Source: Deltaproteobacteria bacterium
Lineage (GTDB): Bacteria > Desulfobacterota > Desulfobacteria > Desulfobacterales > SURF-15
Length of the DNA: 64,000 nt
Assembly: GCA_019309565.1 (NCBI GenBank)
Contig: JAFDFZ010000025.1
Span: 1 to 64,000 of the forward strand
Direction of reading: 5' to 3'
The notes beneath the pieces are model-generated. The model had not been told where the DNA came from. It saw only the letters and a program-made list of their open reading frames with translations, and did no database searches. This document shows positions 1 to 7,343 of the stretch, in pieces. Within the stretch, counting starts at the first letter, position 1. Each line of letters starts with the position of its first letter. Position numbers and translations under genes: made by a program.

Positions 1-60
1 AAAGTTTTGAAAACCAATAAGAATTACGATAAACATGAATAGTTTCATCATTTTTTTCAT
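1..60 (-). CDS. Start of a secreted or membrane protein, cut by the left edge
   Basis: Only the first 20 codons lie in the window. They begin with ATG and read as a basic start (MKKMMK) followed by a hydrophobic run (LFMFIVILIG), which is the pattern of a signal peptide or first membrane helix. A purine-rich AAGGAAAGGG stands about 7 bases before the ATG. The start codon overlaps the stop codon of the small upstream reading frame in the ATGA manner typical of coupled genes. The function cannot be told from so short a piece, and the gene call rests only on the start region. Confidence 0.45.
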   Translation of the reverse strand, partial: MKKMMKLFMFIVILIGFQNF

Positions 61-284
61 AAAGTAACCCTTTCCTTCATTGTACACCTCCTTCTGGTCC
101 TCCTTTTTTCTATTTCTAAAAGCGATGACACATATATTGTTTGAGTAACCACTTTTTTCTCAATGTCAAAAACACAATACAGCCTGTCAGAAGTCCAGGG
201 GATATCAGGTTTTTCTGGTAATTTAGAGTTGTAATCACCGCAAGCATTAACTAAAAGTGAAGGAATCGAAATCATACACAGCAT
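57..284 (-). CDS. Doubtful 75-residue open reading frame, possibly a small lipoprotein or remnant
   Basis: This frame is bounded upstream by an in-frame stop and has no clear ribosome binding site at its ATG. Near the start it carries LLVNACG, which resembles a lipobox, and its end is very basic. It stops exactly where the next gene on the same strand begins (ATGA overlap). Inside it there is a strong Shine-Dalgarno (GAAGGAGGTG) followed by an ATG seven codons before the shared stop, so the real translated product may be only a short coupling peptide. I recognise no family. It could be a remnant. Confidence 0.25.
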   Translation of the reverse strand: MLCMISIPSLLVNACGDYNSKLPEKPDIPWTSDRLYCVFDIEKKVVTQTIYVSSLLEIEKRRTRRRCTMKERVTL

Positions 285-312
285 GTTGATGTAATCTATT
301 TAAGGAGCATTA

Positions 313-1518
313 ATGCGTATGTTATCAAATTTTCGGTTTAATCGTATGGAGTGTGCGGGCTCCCTGGGGGATCTTGGGACCCTGCTTCCCCTGGCCATCG
401 GTATGATCCTCTTAAATGGTTTGGACCCCACAGGTTTGTTCTTTACCGTGGGATTATTTTACATTCTTTCCGGGACCTATTTCGGTGTCACGGTTCCCGT
501 TCAACCAATGAAGGTGATCGGTGCCTATGCCATTGCCACCGGTATGGGAGCCTCTGAAATTCTGGCCTCGGGTGCACTGATTTCAATATTTCTATTTCTT
601 CTCGGTGTGACAGGCGCGATAACGGTAATCGGACGGTATACACCAAGGCCTGTGGTTCGGGGCGTTCAGCTATCCACCGGGGTTCTGCTCATGTCCCAGG
701 GGGTTAGGTTTATGATCGGCACATCCAGCTTCCAGATGCTTCGAGGTGCTGCCGAGCCATACTTGAGGCTGCAGACCATCGGACCGATCCCCATCGGGAT
801 CATCATCGGGATCTGCGGGGTTATTCTCACCTTGGTGTTGCTTGAAAACCGCAGGCTGCCGGCCGGGCTTGTCGTGGTTATGGGCGGTATCGCGCTGGGA
901 TATGGGCTTGGAAATCATGAAGGATTCCATCAACTGCGGCTTGGCATTCATTTGCCGAACCCCTTTCCCCTAGGCTTTCCAACCTTAAGCGATTTTGCAT
1001 CGGCTTTCATTGTGCTGGTTCTGCCGCAGATACCCATGACACTTGGAAATGCCGTCATCGCATATGCGGATCTGTCGGATCAGTATTTTGGCCAGGCCTC
1101 ACACCGGATAACGTATCGAAGTGCATGTATCAGCATGGCATTTGCCAACTTGGCAAGTTTTATTGTGGGAGGAATGCCTTTATGTCATGGAGCAGGAGGT
1201 TTGGCGGCGCACTATCGATTCGGAGCTCGGACTGCAGGGTCCAACCTAATTATCGGTTTGCTCTTTCTGGCTCTGGCCCTCCTGCTGGGGAAAACCGCAT
1301 TGTTCGTTGTTTATCTCATACCCGTGTCGGTTCTGGGGGTATTATTGCTTTTTGCAGGAAGCCAGCTGGCCCTTACCATGATTGATTTAACGGATAGAAA
1401 AGACCTTTTTGTCGCTCTGATAATGCTGGGAATCACGCTCGCTTCAAATCTTGCGGTGGGCTTTATTGCAGGCCTTGGAATTGTCTATGCACTGAGCAGT
1501 GAAAGACTATCCGTATAA
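313..1518 (+). CDS. Putative molybdate/sulfate transporter (MOT1-like, SulP superfamily)
   Basis: A 401-residue polytopic inner-membrane protein with about ten hydrophobic segments. It starts at an ATG a few bases after AAGGAG. The N-terminal stretch GSLGDLGTLLPLAIGM and the following PVQPMKVIGAYAIA are characteristic of the MOT1/MFS_MOT1 family, which transports molybdate and is related to SulP sulfate permeases; the second signature GGMPLCHGAGGLAAHYRFGARTAGSN is seen around residues 290-315. No STAS domain follows the membrane part, as usual for MOT1 proteins. The gene is alone and convergent with the sensor kinase. Molybdate fits an organism with molybdo- and tungsto-enzymes, but sulfate cannot be excluded as substrate. 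Confidence 0.8.
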   Translation: MRMLSNFRFNRMECAGSLGDLGTLLPLAIGMILLNGLDPTGLFFTVGLFYILSGTYFGVTVPVQPMKVIGAYAIATGMGASEILASGALISIFLFLLGVTGAITVIGRYTPRPVVRGVQLSTGVLLMSQGVRFMIGTSSFQMLRGAAEPYLRLQTIGPIPIGIIIGICGVILTLVLLENRRLPAGLVVVMGGIALGYGLGNHEGFHQLRLGIHLPNPFPLGFPTLSDFASAFIVLVLPQIPMTLGNAVIAYADLSDQYFGQASHRITYRSACISMAFANLASFIVGGMPLCHGAGGLAAHYRFGARTAGSNLIIGLLFLALALLLGKTALFVVYLIPVSVLGVLLLFAGSQLALTMIDLTDRKDLFVALIMLGITLASNLAVGFIAGLGIVYALSSERLSV

Positions 1519-1631
1519 GATGTGCCGCGAAATCAATCAATGCTTTAGGAGATGATGTGCAGATCCGGTTGTCCATAAAAGCCCGGACAAGAATCATGGA
1601 CGCTTTTTTGGTTGCTTGAAAAATTTTCAGT

Positions 1632-3596
1632 TCAAGAATCGTCCAGTATTTTGCGAACGCTTGTGGCAAGATGTCTCATGGAAAGAGGTTTCATGAGAAA
1701 ATCCTTGATATCTTTGGACAAAGCTTTTTCCTTGGTGACCAGATCACTGTGTCCGGTACACAGGATCACCGGAATATCCGGTCTGATTTCCTTTAATTTT
1801 TCTGCCAGCGCATCACCTGTCATATTGGGCATGGTCATGTCGGTGATCACCAGGTTAAAGTCCTCCGGTGTTTTCTCAAACACTGAAAGAGCCTCTTTCG
1901 GACAGGTTTTCGCAATTACTCTATAGCCAAGCCGCTCCAGCATGAGCTTGCCCAAATTGGACAGCGGCTCTTCATCGTCCACGAAAAGGATCCGCTCCCT
2001 GCCCTTGGGCAGGTCTCTGAAGTTTTCTGTCTCGATCAGGACTTCTTCATCGATTCTTGGGAAGAGAACTTCTATGCTCGTTCCCTTGCCTGGTTCGCTT
2101 TGAATCGAAATGGCACCACCGTGGTTTTTAACGATGCCCCGTACGACGGCGAGTCCAAGGCCGGTTCCAAGATCCTTTTCTTTGGTGGTGAAGTATGGAT
2201 CGAACGCCTGTTTAAGTGTCTGTTCATCCATGCCATGTCCGGTGTCTTTAACGGATAGCCTGAGATACGATCCTGGAGTGAGCTCAGGATAGGAATCAAT
2301 ATCGTCTGGACCTAACTCGACCGCTGAAAGTGTGATTTCAAGCATACCTCCAGTATCTCTCATGGAGTGATTGGCATTGGTGCACAGATTCATCAATACT
2401 TGATGGATCTGTGTCGGATCGGCCATCATGGTGGCGTTTTCCGCCTGGATTTTCGTAACGATCTCGATAGTGGCAGGAATGGAAGCTCTCAACAGGTTTA
2501 AAACCTCTTTGATGATGGTACTGAGGAGAATGGGTTTGTGTTCCTCCTCGGATTTGCGACTGAACGCAAGAATCTGTCTTACAAGATCTTTTGCACGGTT
2601 GCTTGCTGCCAGCACCTGTTCCAGACTGGTGCTGGCCTGATTCTTTTCGGGGATATCCAGGAGAGCCATTTCAACATATCCCATGATGGCCCCAAGGATA
2701 TTATTGAAATCGTGGGCGAGTCCGGAAGCCATCTGGCCGAGGGCGCCGAATTTTTCGGTCTCGGCGAGTTTTTTTTGCATCCGCCTTTCTTCTTCCAGTT
2801 TATCCTTTAATTCGCCATACAGCCTTGCATTTTCAATTGCCATTGCAGCCTGAGAAGCAAATATGCTCAGTAACAACGCATCTTCCTGAGTAAACGTTGA
2901 GCCATCTGCCTTGTTGACCACCTCCAGTACACCGATCAATTTCGACTTCGCCTTCAACGGCACACACAGAAGCGATTTTGTCTCAAGCCCGGTCAGTTTA
3001 TCGATTTCCGGATAAAACCGTGGATCTTTTTTTGCATCAGCAACAAGAACATATTGACCATGCTGTGCCACCCAGCCTGCAATTCCCTTTCCGGTTGGAA
3101 GCCGAATATCAGTCAGTTGCTCTGAATTGGGTCCGGTAGGAACGCTGAACACCAATTCTCCGGTTTCATGATCCAATATCATCAGGGTGCTTGAAACCGA
3201 ATTGGTTACCCGATTTGCATGCCGCATCAGATGGGATAAGACTTCGGCAAGATTCAATGTGGAATTGATCATCGAGATGATCTCTACTGAAATCCCCAGT
3301 TTCTCGCTGCCAATGGACTTATAGAGCTCAATAAAACCTTCCTGATGTTCAAGGGCGGTTTGAATTTCTTTATCCGTGGCAAATCCCATATCCATCAGAA
3401 TCTGCCCCAACATCGGCGTGCTATCAATCTCCCTGGCGATGCGAGCTTCTCGAACGAGTCTGTCTCTTTGCAGAAACTCCGGAAGGGTCTTTGCTTCAAA
3501 GATCTCCCGCTGTTTTCGAAGAGATTCTTCAAGCTGCTCTCGGGTGATGAACCCTAGCTCCCTCATGATTTCACCGATAAACTTCTTCAGCAGCAT
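1632..3596 (-). CDS. Soluble GAF-domain hybrid histidine kinase with C-terminal receiver
   Basis: The start chosen is an ATG seven bases after AAAGGA; a longer frame begins nine codons earlier at 3623. The 654-residue product has no membrane segment. Two short repeats near residues 6-30 and 63-88 (LGQILMDMGFATDKEIQTA in the second) resemble the MshEN-type helical motif known from GspE/PilB-like proteins. A GAF domain follows at about 110-260, then a coiled linker, the phosphoacceptor H295 in GLAHDFNNILG, an ATPase domain (N-box NLCTNANHS, G-boxes DTGHGM and GTGLGLAVV) and a receiver with D586 (VITDMTMPN). It probably phosphorylates its own receiver and passes the signal on; no output gene is adjacent. 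Convergent with the transporter gene. Confidence 0.9.
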   Translation of the reverse strand: MLLKKFIGEIMRELGFITREQLEESLRKQREIFEAKTLPEFLQRDRLVREARIAREIDSTPMLGQILMDMGFATDKEIQTALEHQEGFIELYKSIGSEKLGISVEIISMINSTLNLAEVLSHLMRHANRVTNSVSSTLMILDHETGELVFSVPTGPNSEQLTDIRLPTGKGIAGWVAQHGQYVLVADAKKDPRFYPEIDKLTGLETKSLLCVPLKAKSKLIGVLEVVNKADGSTFTQEDALLLSIFASQAAMAIENARLYGELKDKLEEERRMQKKLAETEKFGALGQMASGLAHDFNNILGAIMGYVEMALLDIPEKNQASTSLEQVLAASNRAKDLVRQILAFSRKSEEEHKPILLSTIIKEVLNLLRASIPATIEIVTKIQAENATMMADPTQIHQVLMNLCTNANHSMRDTGGMLEITLSAVELGPDDIDSYPELTPGSYLRLSVKDTGHGMDEQTLKQAFDPYFTTKEKDLGTGLGLAVVRGIVKNHGGAISIQSEPGKGTSIEVLFPRIDEEVLIETENFRDLPKGRERILFVDDEEPLSNLGKLMLERLGYRVIAKTCPKEALSVFEKTPEDFNLVITDMTMPNMTGDALAEKLKEIRPDIPVILCTGHSDLVTKEKALSKDIKDFLMKPLSMRHLATSVRKILDDS

Positions 3597-3777
3597 ACTG
3601 TTTTCCTTTGATGTTGGTGACATTCTTAATTTATTGAATTGCTAAAGTCTTATATCGGTAAATTCTCGCTTGTAATAAAGTCAAAATCGGAAATTTCTTT
3701 TTTTCTTGAGCCGATCTGCCCGGTGTGAAAAAACAGGCAGGCTTTGAAGCTGAACTGTTTTGATAATCTTTCAAACC

Positions 3778-4644
3778 CTAACCCGTTGCTGTATCGTCAA
3801 TACTGTTTATTACGGATTCGAGGACGGCTTTAATCTTAGACATTCCGGATTCTGCCGTCTTTAAGACATCTTCAACACGAACAGGAGCCGGGTGCTCCGG
3901 ATCATGGACATTGGTGATGACCGACAGAGCCACTACTTTCATTTTTGCGTGAGCCGCTGCAATGACTTCCTGTACAGTGGAAAACCCGACAGCATCACAT
4001 CCGATGAGTCTCAGAAAACGGACTTCTGCGGGAGTTTCAAGGCAGGGGCCGATAAGGCCCGCATAAACCCCTCTTTTTATCTGAACTCCTGCGTCTGTCG
4101 CTGCTTTTTCCACTTTAGAAATAAGGGCTTTGTGATACGCGTCTGTCATCTCCGGAAACCTTGGCCCCCATTGATCCACGTTGGGACCAACAAGCGGGTT
4201 GGAGCCGGTAAGGTTGATATGATCGACAATAACCATGATATCACCGGGTGCAAAAGCAGGATTTATGCCGCCTGCGGCATTCAAAAGGATCAGGTTTTGA
4301 ACCCCAAGGGCCTGGAGCACCCTAATAGAAAAAGTAACCTGCCAGGGAGCATATCCCTCATATAAATGCACTCGGCCCTGCATAACAACCACTGACCGAT
4401 GCGCCATCTTCCCGAAACGCATCATGCCACGATGACTGACCACGGTAGGTGATGGAAAATGAGGAACATCCAGATAGTCGATTGTTACGTTCGCATCGAA
4501 TGATTCGCCAATGGCTCCAAGACCGGTTCCTGTAATCACCGCGATTTTCGGCATTTCCTCAAGGCGTGATTTGAGAAATTGGAAAGCTTCTTGAACTTTG
4601 GCGACAAAGTCCTTCATGGCTCCTTCCGGGTGCATTTTTGTCAT
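3778..4644 (-). CDS. Purine-nucleoside phosphorylase (trimeric, type I)
   Basis: A 288-residue cytoplasmic enzyme that cleaves purine nucleosides with phosphate to base and ribose 1-phosphate. Family landmarks are TGTGLGAIGE near residue 40, VVSHRGMMRFG near 70, LLNAAGGINP near 125, the substrate-binding GPCLETPAEVRFLR near 205, and GFSTVQEVIAAAHA near 230, followed by SVITNVHD with the base-contacting Asn. The length matches the mammalian-type inosine/guanosine phosphorylases. An internal ATG at residue 10 has AAGGAG only two bases before it, so the first ATG was kept. It stands alone, divergent from the nuoE-like operon. Confidence 0.88.
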   Translation of the reverse strand: MTKMHPEGAMKDFVAKVQEAFQFLKSRLEEMPKIAVITGTGLGAIGESFDANVTIDYLDVPHFPSPTVVSHRGMMRFGKMAHRSVVVMQGRVHLYEGYAPWQVTFSIRVLQALGVQNLILLNAAGGINPAFAPGDIMVIVDHINLTGSNPLVGPNVDQWGPRFPEMTDAYHKALISKVEKAATDAGVQIKRGVYAGLIGPCLETPAEVRFLRLIGCDAVGFSTVQEVIAAAHAKMKVVALSVITNVHDPEHPAPVRVEDVLKTAESGMSKIKAVLESVINSIDDTATG

Positions 4645-4694
4645 GCATCGTAAAATTATAAAGAAAAGTCAAGAGGTTGATATTGAAAATTGCC

Positions 4695-4706
4695 GGTTAG
4701 CTAACC
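4695..4706. promoter_or_regulatory. Perfect 12-bp palindrome upstream of the nuoE-like promoter
   Basis: GGTTAGCTAACC reads the same on both strands and lies eight bases before the -35 hexamer at 4714. That is a usual place for an operator of a dimeric regulator. The regulator is unknown; the sequence is not the Rex-type TTGTGA-N6-TCACAA. Confidence 0.4.
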
Positions 4707-4713
4707 AATGCCA

Positions 4714-4742
4714 TTGACATCATAAAATGATTGTGAGATAAA
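4714..4742 (+). promoter_or_regulatory. Sigma-70-type promoter for the nuoE-nuoF-rnfB/gltD operon
   Basis: TTGACA at 4714-4719 is followed after 17 bases by GATAAA at 4737-4742. It is the best match in the gap between the divergent phosphorylase gene and the leader ORF, and transcription from it would begin shortly before the ribosome site of the leader peptide. Confidence 0.55.
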
Positions 4743-4771
4743 AAAATCTTTACATTTTTTAAGGAGCTGTA

Positions 4772-4822
4772 ATGGAAAAAACAACCTTCTCTTATCTCAG
4801 GAGAGCTGCAAATGGATTCTGA
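4772..4822 (+). CDS. Sixteen-codon leader ORF overlapping the nuoE-like start
   Basis: A short frame begins with ATG six bases after a strong AAGGAG and ends at a TGA eight bases inside the next gene, in a different frame. The peptide is basic and aromatic with two adjacent Arg codons (AGG AGA). The nuoE-like gene has its own AGGAGAG inside this leader. The arrangement suggests translational coupling or a leader that gauges translation. No known leader peptide is recognised, and it may be untranslated. Confidence 0.4.
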   Translation: MEKTTFSYLRRAANGF

Positions 4823-5306
4823 TTTTCGACCAGAACATCAAGACATTACCGAAGATATGTGGAGCAAGATCGATAACATCATTGCGGAACACAAAACCAA
4901 ACCCGGTTCGATCATAGCTGTGTTGAGGGAATGTCAAGACGTCGTCGGTTATCTTCCAGTTGAACTTATCGATTATATCAGCCGCGGGATGAACATGTCG
5001 CCAAGCGAGGTGTTCGGTATCGCTTCCTTTTATGCGCTGTTTTCCATGAAACCAAAGGGCAGGCATACCATAAAATGCTGTTTGGGAACCGCATGTTACG
5101 TCAAGGGAATCAAGGAAGTGATGGACCGTATTTCAAATGAGTTCAACATAAAAGAGGGCGAGACCACCGAAGACCGCAGGTTTACACTGGAAGCGGTCCG
5201 GTGCCTGGGTGCGTGCGGTCTTGCACCCGTGATGGTGGTGGACAGTGACACACACGGCGCTGTAAAGGCAGACGGTGTTATCAATATCCTTGAAAGGTAT
5301 AAGTAA
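4812..5306 (+). CDS. NuoE-like [2Fe-2S] subunit of an NAD(P)H-linked flavin complex
   Basis: A 164-residue cytoplasmic thioredoxin-fold ferredoxin of the NuoE/HydC/HndA family. The four cluster cysteines are visible as CCLGTACYVKG around residue 95 and CLGACGLAPVM around 135. It begins with ATG six bases after AGGAGAG. Such subunits pass electrons between the NuoF-type flavin subunit and partner proteins. Next to it are a NuoF-like gene and an RnfB-GltD fusion, so it is more likely part of a soluble or peripheral electron-bifurcating oxidoreductase than of respiratory complex I, whose other genes are absent here. Confidence 0.9.
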   Translation: MDSDFRPEHQDITEDMWSKIDNIIAEHKTKPGSIIAVLRECQDVVGYLPVELIDYISRGMNMSPSEVFGIASFYALFSMKPKGRHTIKCCLGTACYVKGIKEVMDRISNEFNIKEGETTEDRRFTLEAVRCLGACGLAPVMVVDSDTHGAVKADGVINILERYK

Positions 5307-5370
5307 AGGTATAAGTAATTGAAGAGAATAGACCGGGAGGGTATTAAGGTTTCCGGTAGGAGAAATTAGT

Positions 5371-7218
5371 ATGGAAAAATTGACGGCTGAAAGTCTTAAA
5401 GCGCTTAGAGACAAATTGATTTCGGATAAAGAGCAGAAAAAGGAAACCCTTTTGCTTATTTGTGGGGGTACCGGATGCCATGCCACCGGCAGCATAGCCG
5501 TTAAAGAGGCGCTTAAGGAAGAGATTCAGAAAAGAAACCTTGAAGATAAATACAAGGTGGTTGAAACAGGGTGCAATGGGTTCTGTGCACTGGGCCCTAT
5601 TCTGACCATTTACCCAGAGGGCGCCTTTTACCAAAAGCTCAGTGCCGAAGATGTGCCGGAATTGGTGGAAGAACATCTAATCAAGGGTAATTATTTTAAG
5701 AAGCGACTTTACAAGGATCCGGTTTCAAAGAAAGAAATCCCAATTCAAAAGGATATTCCATTCTTCTCCCACCAGATGCCCCGCGCATTGCGAAACAAAG
5801 GGCTCATCGATCCGGAGCAGATCGACGATTATATTGCAACAGACGGATATCTTGGAGCAGCGAAAGCTCTGTTTGAAATGACACCGGATGAGATTATCGA
5901 GCAGGTGAAAATATCCGGTTTAAGAGGCCGCGGTGGAGCCGGATTCCCAACGGGGGTGAAGTGGGATTTTGCCAAGAAAAGCACGGGAGATGTCAAATTC
6001 GTACTGTGCAACGCGGATGAGGGGGACCCGGGTGCCTTCATGGACCGAAGCATCCTGGAAGCGGACCCTCACGCGGTGCTTGAAGGCATGATAATCGCTG
6101 CAAAAGCCATCAATGCGCATCAGGGCTATATCTATGCCAGAACAGAGTACCCCCTTGCAATCAAAAGGCTGGGAATCGCCATTGAACAGGCAGGCGCCTA
6201 CGGCCTGCTCGGAGATGACATCATGGGATCCGGATTCGACTTCCAAGTGGAAATCTATCAGGGGGCAGGTGCATTCGTATGTGGAGAGGAAACGGCACTG
6301 ATGCGCTCCATAGAAGGCAGACGCGGAATGCCGCGGCCCCGCCCCCCCTTTCCGGCACATAAAGGTTTGTGGGAAAAGCCCACGATTTTAAACAATGTGG
6401 AAACCCTGGCAAACATTCCACAGATCATTTTAAAAGGTGGTCAGTGGTATGCCAGTGTGGGGACGGAAAGGAGCAAGGGAACCAAGGTGTTTGCCATCTC
6501 CGGTGATGTCAACAACATCGGGCTTGTGGAAGTGCCCATGGGCACAACGCTTCGGGAGATGATATTCAATGTGGGCGGAGGCATTCCGGGAAGGAGAAAA
6601 TTCAAGGCTGTTCAGCTGGGCGGACCGTCTGGAGGATGCATTCCCGAACAATATTTAGATACACCGGTTGACTATGAAGCCATCGTCAAGGTTGGTGCCA
6701 TCATGGGCTCAGGCGGGGTCATCGTAATGGATGAGAACACCTGCATGGTGGATATGGCCCGGTTTTTCATGGATTTTATTCAAGACGAATCCTGCGGAAA
6801 ATGTACGCCGTGCCGGGAGGGAACCCGACGACAACTGGAGATTCTTCAAAAGATATGTGATGGAAAGGGCGAAAAGGGTGATATCGAACTTCTTGAGTCG
6901 CTGTCTTCGGTCATACAGCAATCCGCTTTATGCGGGCTGGGGCAGACAGGGCCGAATCCGGTACTTTCTACTATCAGGTATTTCCGGGATGAATTCGAGG
7001 CCCATATCCACGAAAAGGTATGCCCGGCAAAGCGATGTGTAGCTTTGTTGAAGTTTGAAGTAAACCCGGAAATCTGCACCAAATGCGGTCTTTGTTTTAG
7101 AGGATGCCCTGCGGATGCTATTGTTTGGAAGAAAAAAGAGGTTGCCAGAATCGATAAAGAAAAATGTATCAAGTGTCTGACGTGTTACGAACGGTGTCGG
7201 TTCGGTGCTATATTCTGA
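5371..7218 (+). CDS. NuoF/HydB-like NAD(H)-binding flavin and iron-sulfur subunit
   Basis: A 615-residue cytoplasmic protein with three parts. Residues 1-120 form a thioredoxin-like [2Fe-2S] domain (CGGTGCHATGS and CNGFCALGP). The NuoF core follows, with the NADH and FMN loop GLRGRGGAGFPTG near 190, CNADEGDPGAFMDR near 218, and the [4Fe-4S] motif ESCGKCTPCREGTRRQ near 480. The C-terminal 60 residues hold two ferredoxin-type [4Fe-4S] motifs (CTKCGLCFRGCPADAI, CIKCLTCYERCRFGAI). This architecture is that of HydB/HndC/HymB-type bifurcating subunits rather than plain complex I NuoF. It lies 64 bases after the nuoE-like gene and upstream of the RnfB-GltD fusion; StnA of the Sporomusa-type transhydrogenase is the closest described arrangement that I know. 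Confidence 0.92.
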   Translation: MEKLTAESLKALRDKLISDKEQKKETLLLICGGTGCHATGSIAVKEALKEEIQKRNLEDKYKVVETGCNGFCALGPILTIYPEGAFYQKLSAEDVPELVEEHLIKGNYFKKRLYKDPVSKKEIPIQKDIPFFSHQMPRALRNKGLIDPEQIDDYIATDGYLGAAKALFEMTPDEIIEQVKISGLRGRGGAGFPTGVKWDFAKKSTGDVKFVLCNADEGDPGAFMDRSILEADPHAVLEGMIIAAKAINAHQGYIYARTEYPLAIKRLGIAIEQAGAYGLLGDDIMGSGFDFQVEIYQGAGAFVCGEETALMRSIEGRRGMPRPRPPFPAHKGLWEKPTILNNVETLANIPQIILKGGQWYASVGTERSKGTKVFAISGDVNNIGLVEVPMGTTLREMIFNVGGGIPGRRKFKAVQLGGPSGGCIPEQYLDTPVDYEAIVKVGAIMGSGGVIVMDENTCMVDMARFFMDFIQDESCGKCTPCREGTRRQLEILQKICDGKGEKGDIELLESLSSVIQQSALCGLGQTGPNPVLSTIRYFRDEFEAHIHEKVCPAKRCVALLKFEVNPEICTKCGLCFRGCPADAIVWKKKEVARIDKEKCIKCLTCYERCRFGAIF

Positions 7219-7239
7219 AAGATCCGGGGGTTTCGAGGA

Positions 7240-7261
7240 GCTTGCGGTTTGGCCGGCAAGC
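7240..7261 (+). other. Hairpin between the nuoF-like gene and the fusion gene
   Basis: GCTTGC and GCAAGC form a six-base-pair stem around a ten-base loop, without a following T run. In the operon message it may mark a processing site or a weak pause. The gap of about 125 bases it lies in is the largest inside this operon. Confidence 0.35.
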
Positions 7262-7343
7262 GGAATCTTCGCTTCGCTGCCGGATGTTGCGATCGGTATG
7301 TCCTTTTATCTGCGGTTAGATACTGTCGAACAGGAGTTTGAAT

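Noticed and set aside
4731-4758. A Rex-type operator near TTGTGA upstream of the redox operon.
   Set aside because: The second half-site TCACAA is missing.
5920-6360. Long open frame on the strand opposite the nuoF-like gene.
   Set aside because: It mirrors the codon pattern of a clear gene, has no ribosome site and no recognisable family; the same applies to the other antisense frames over real genes.
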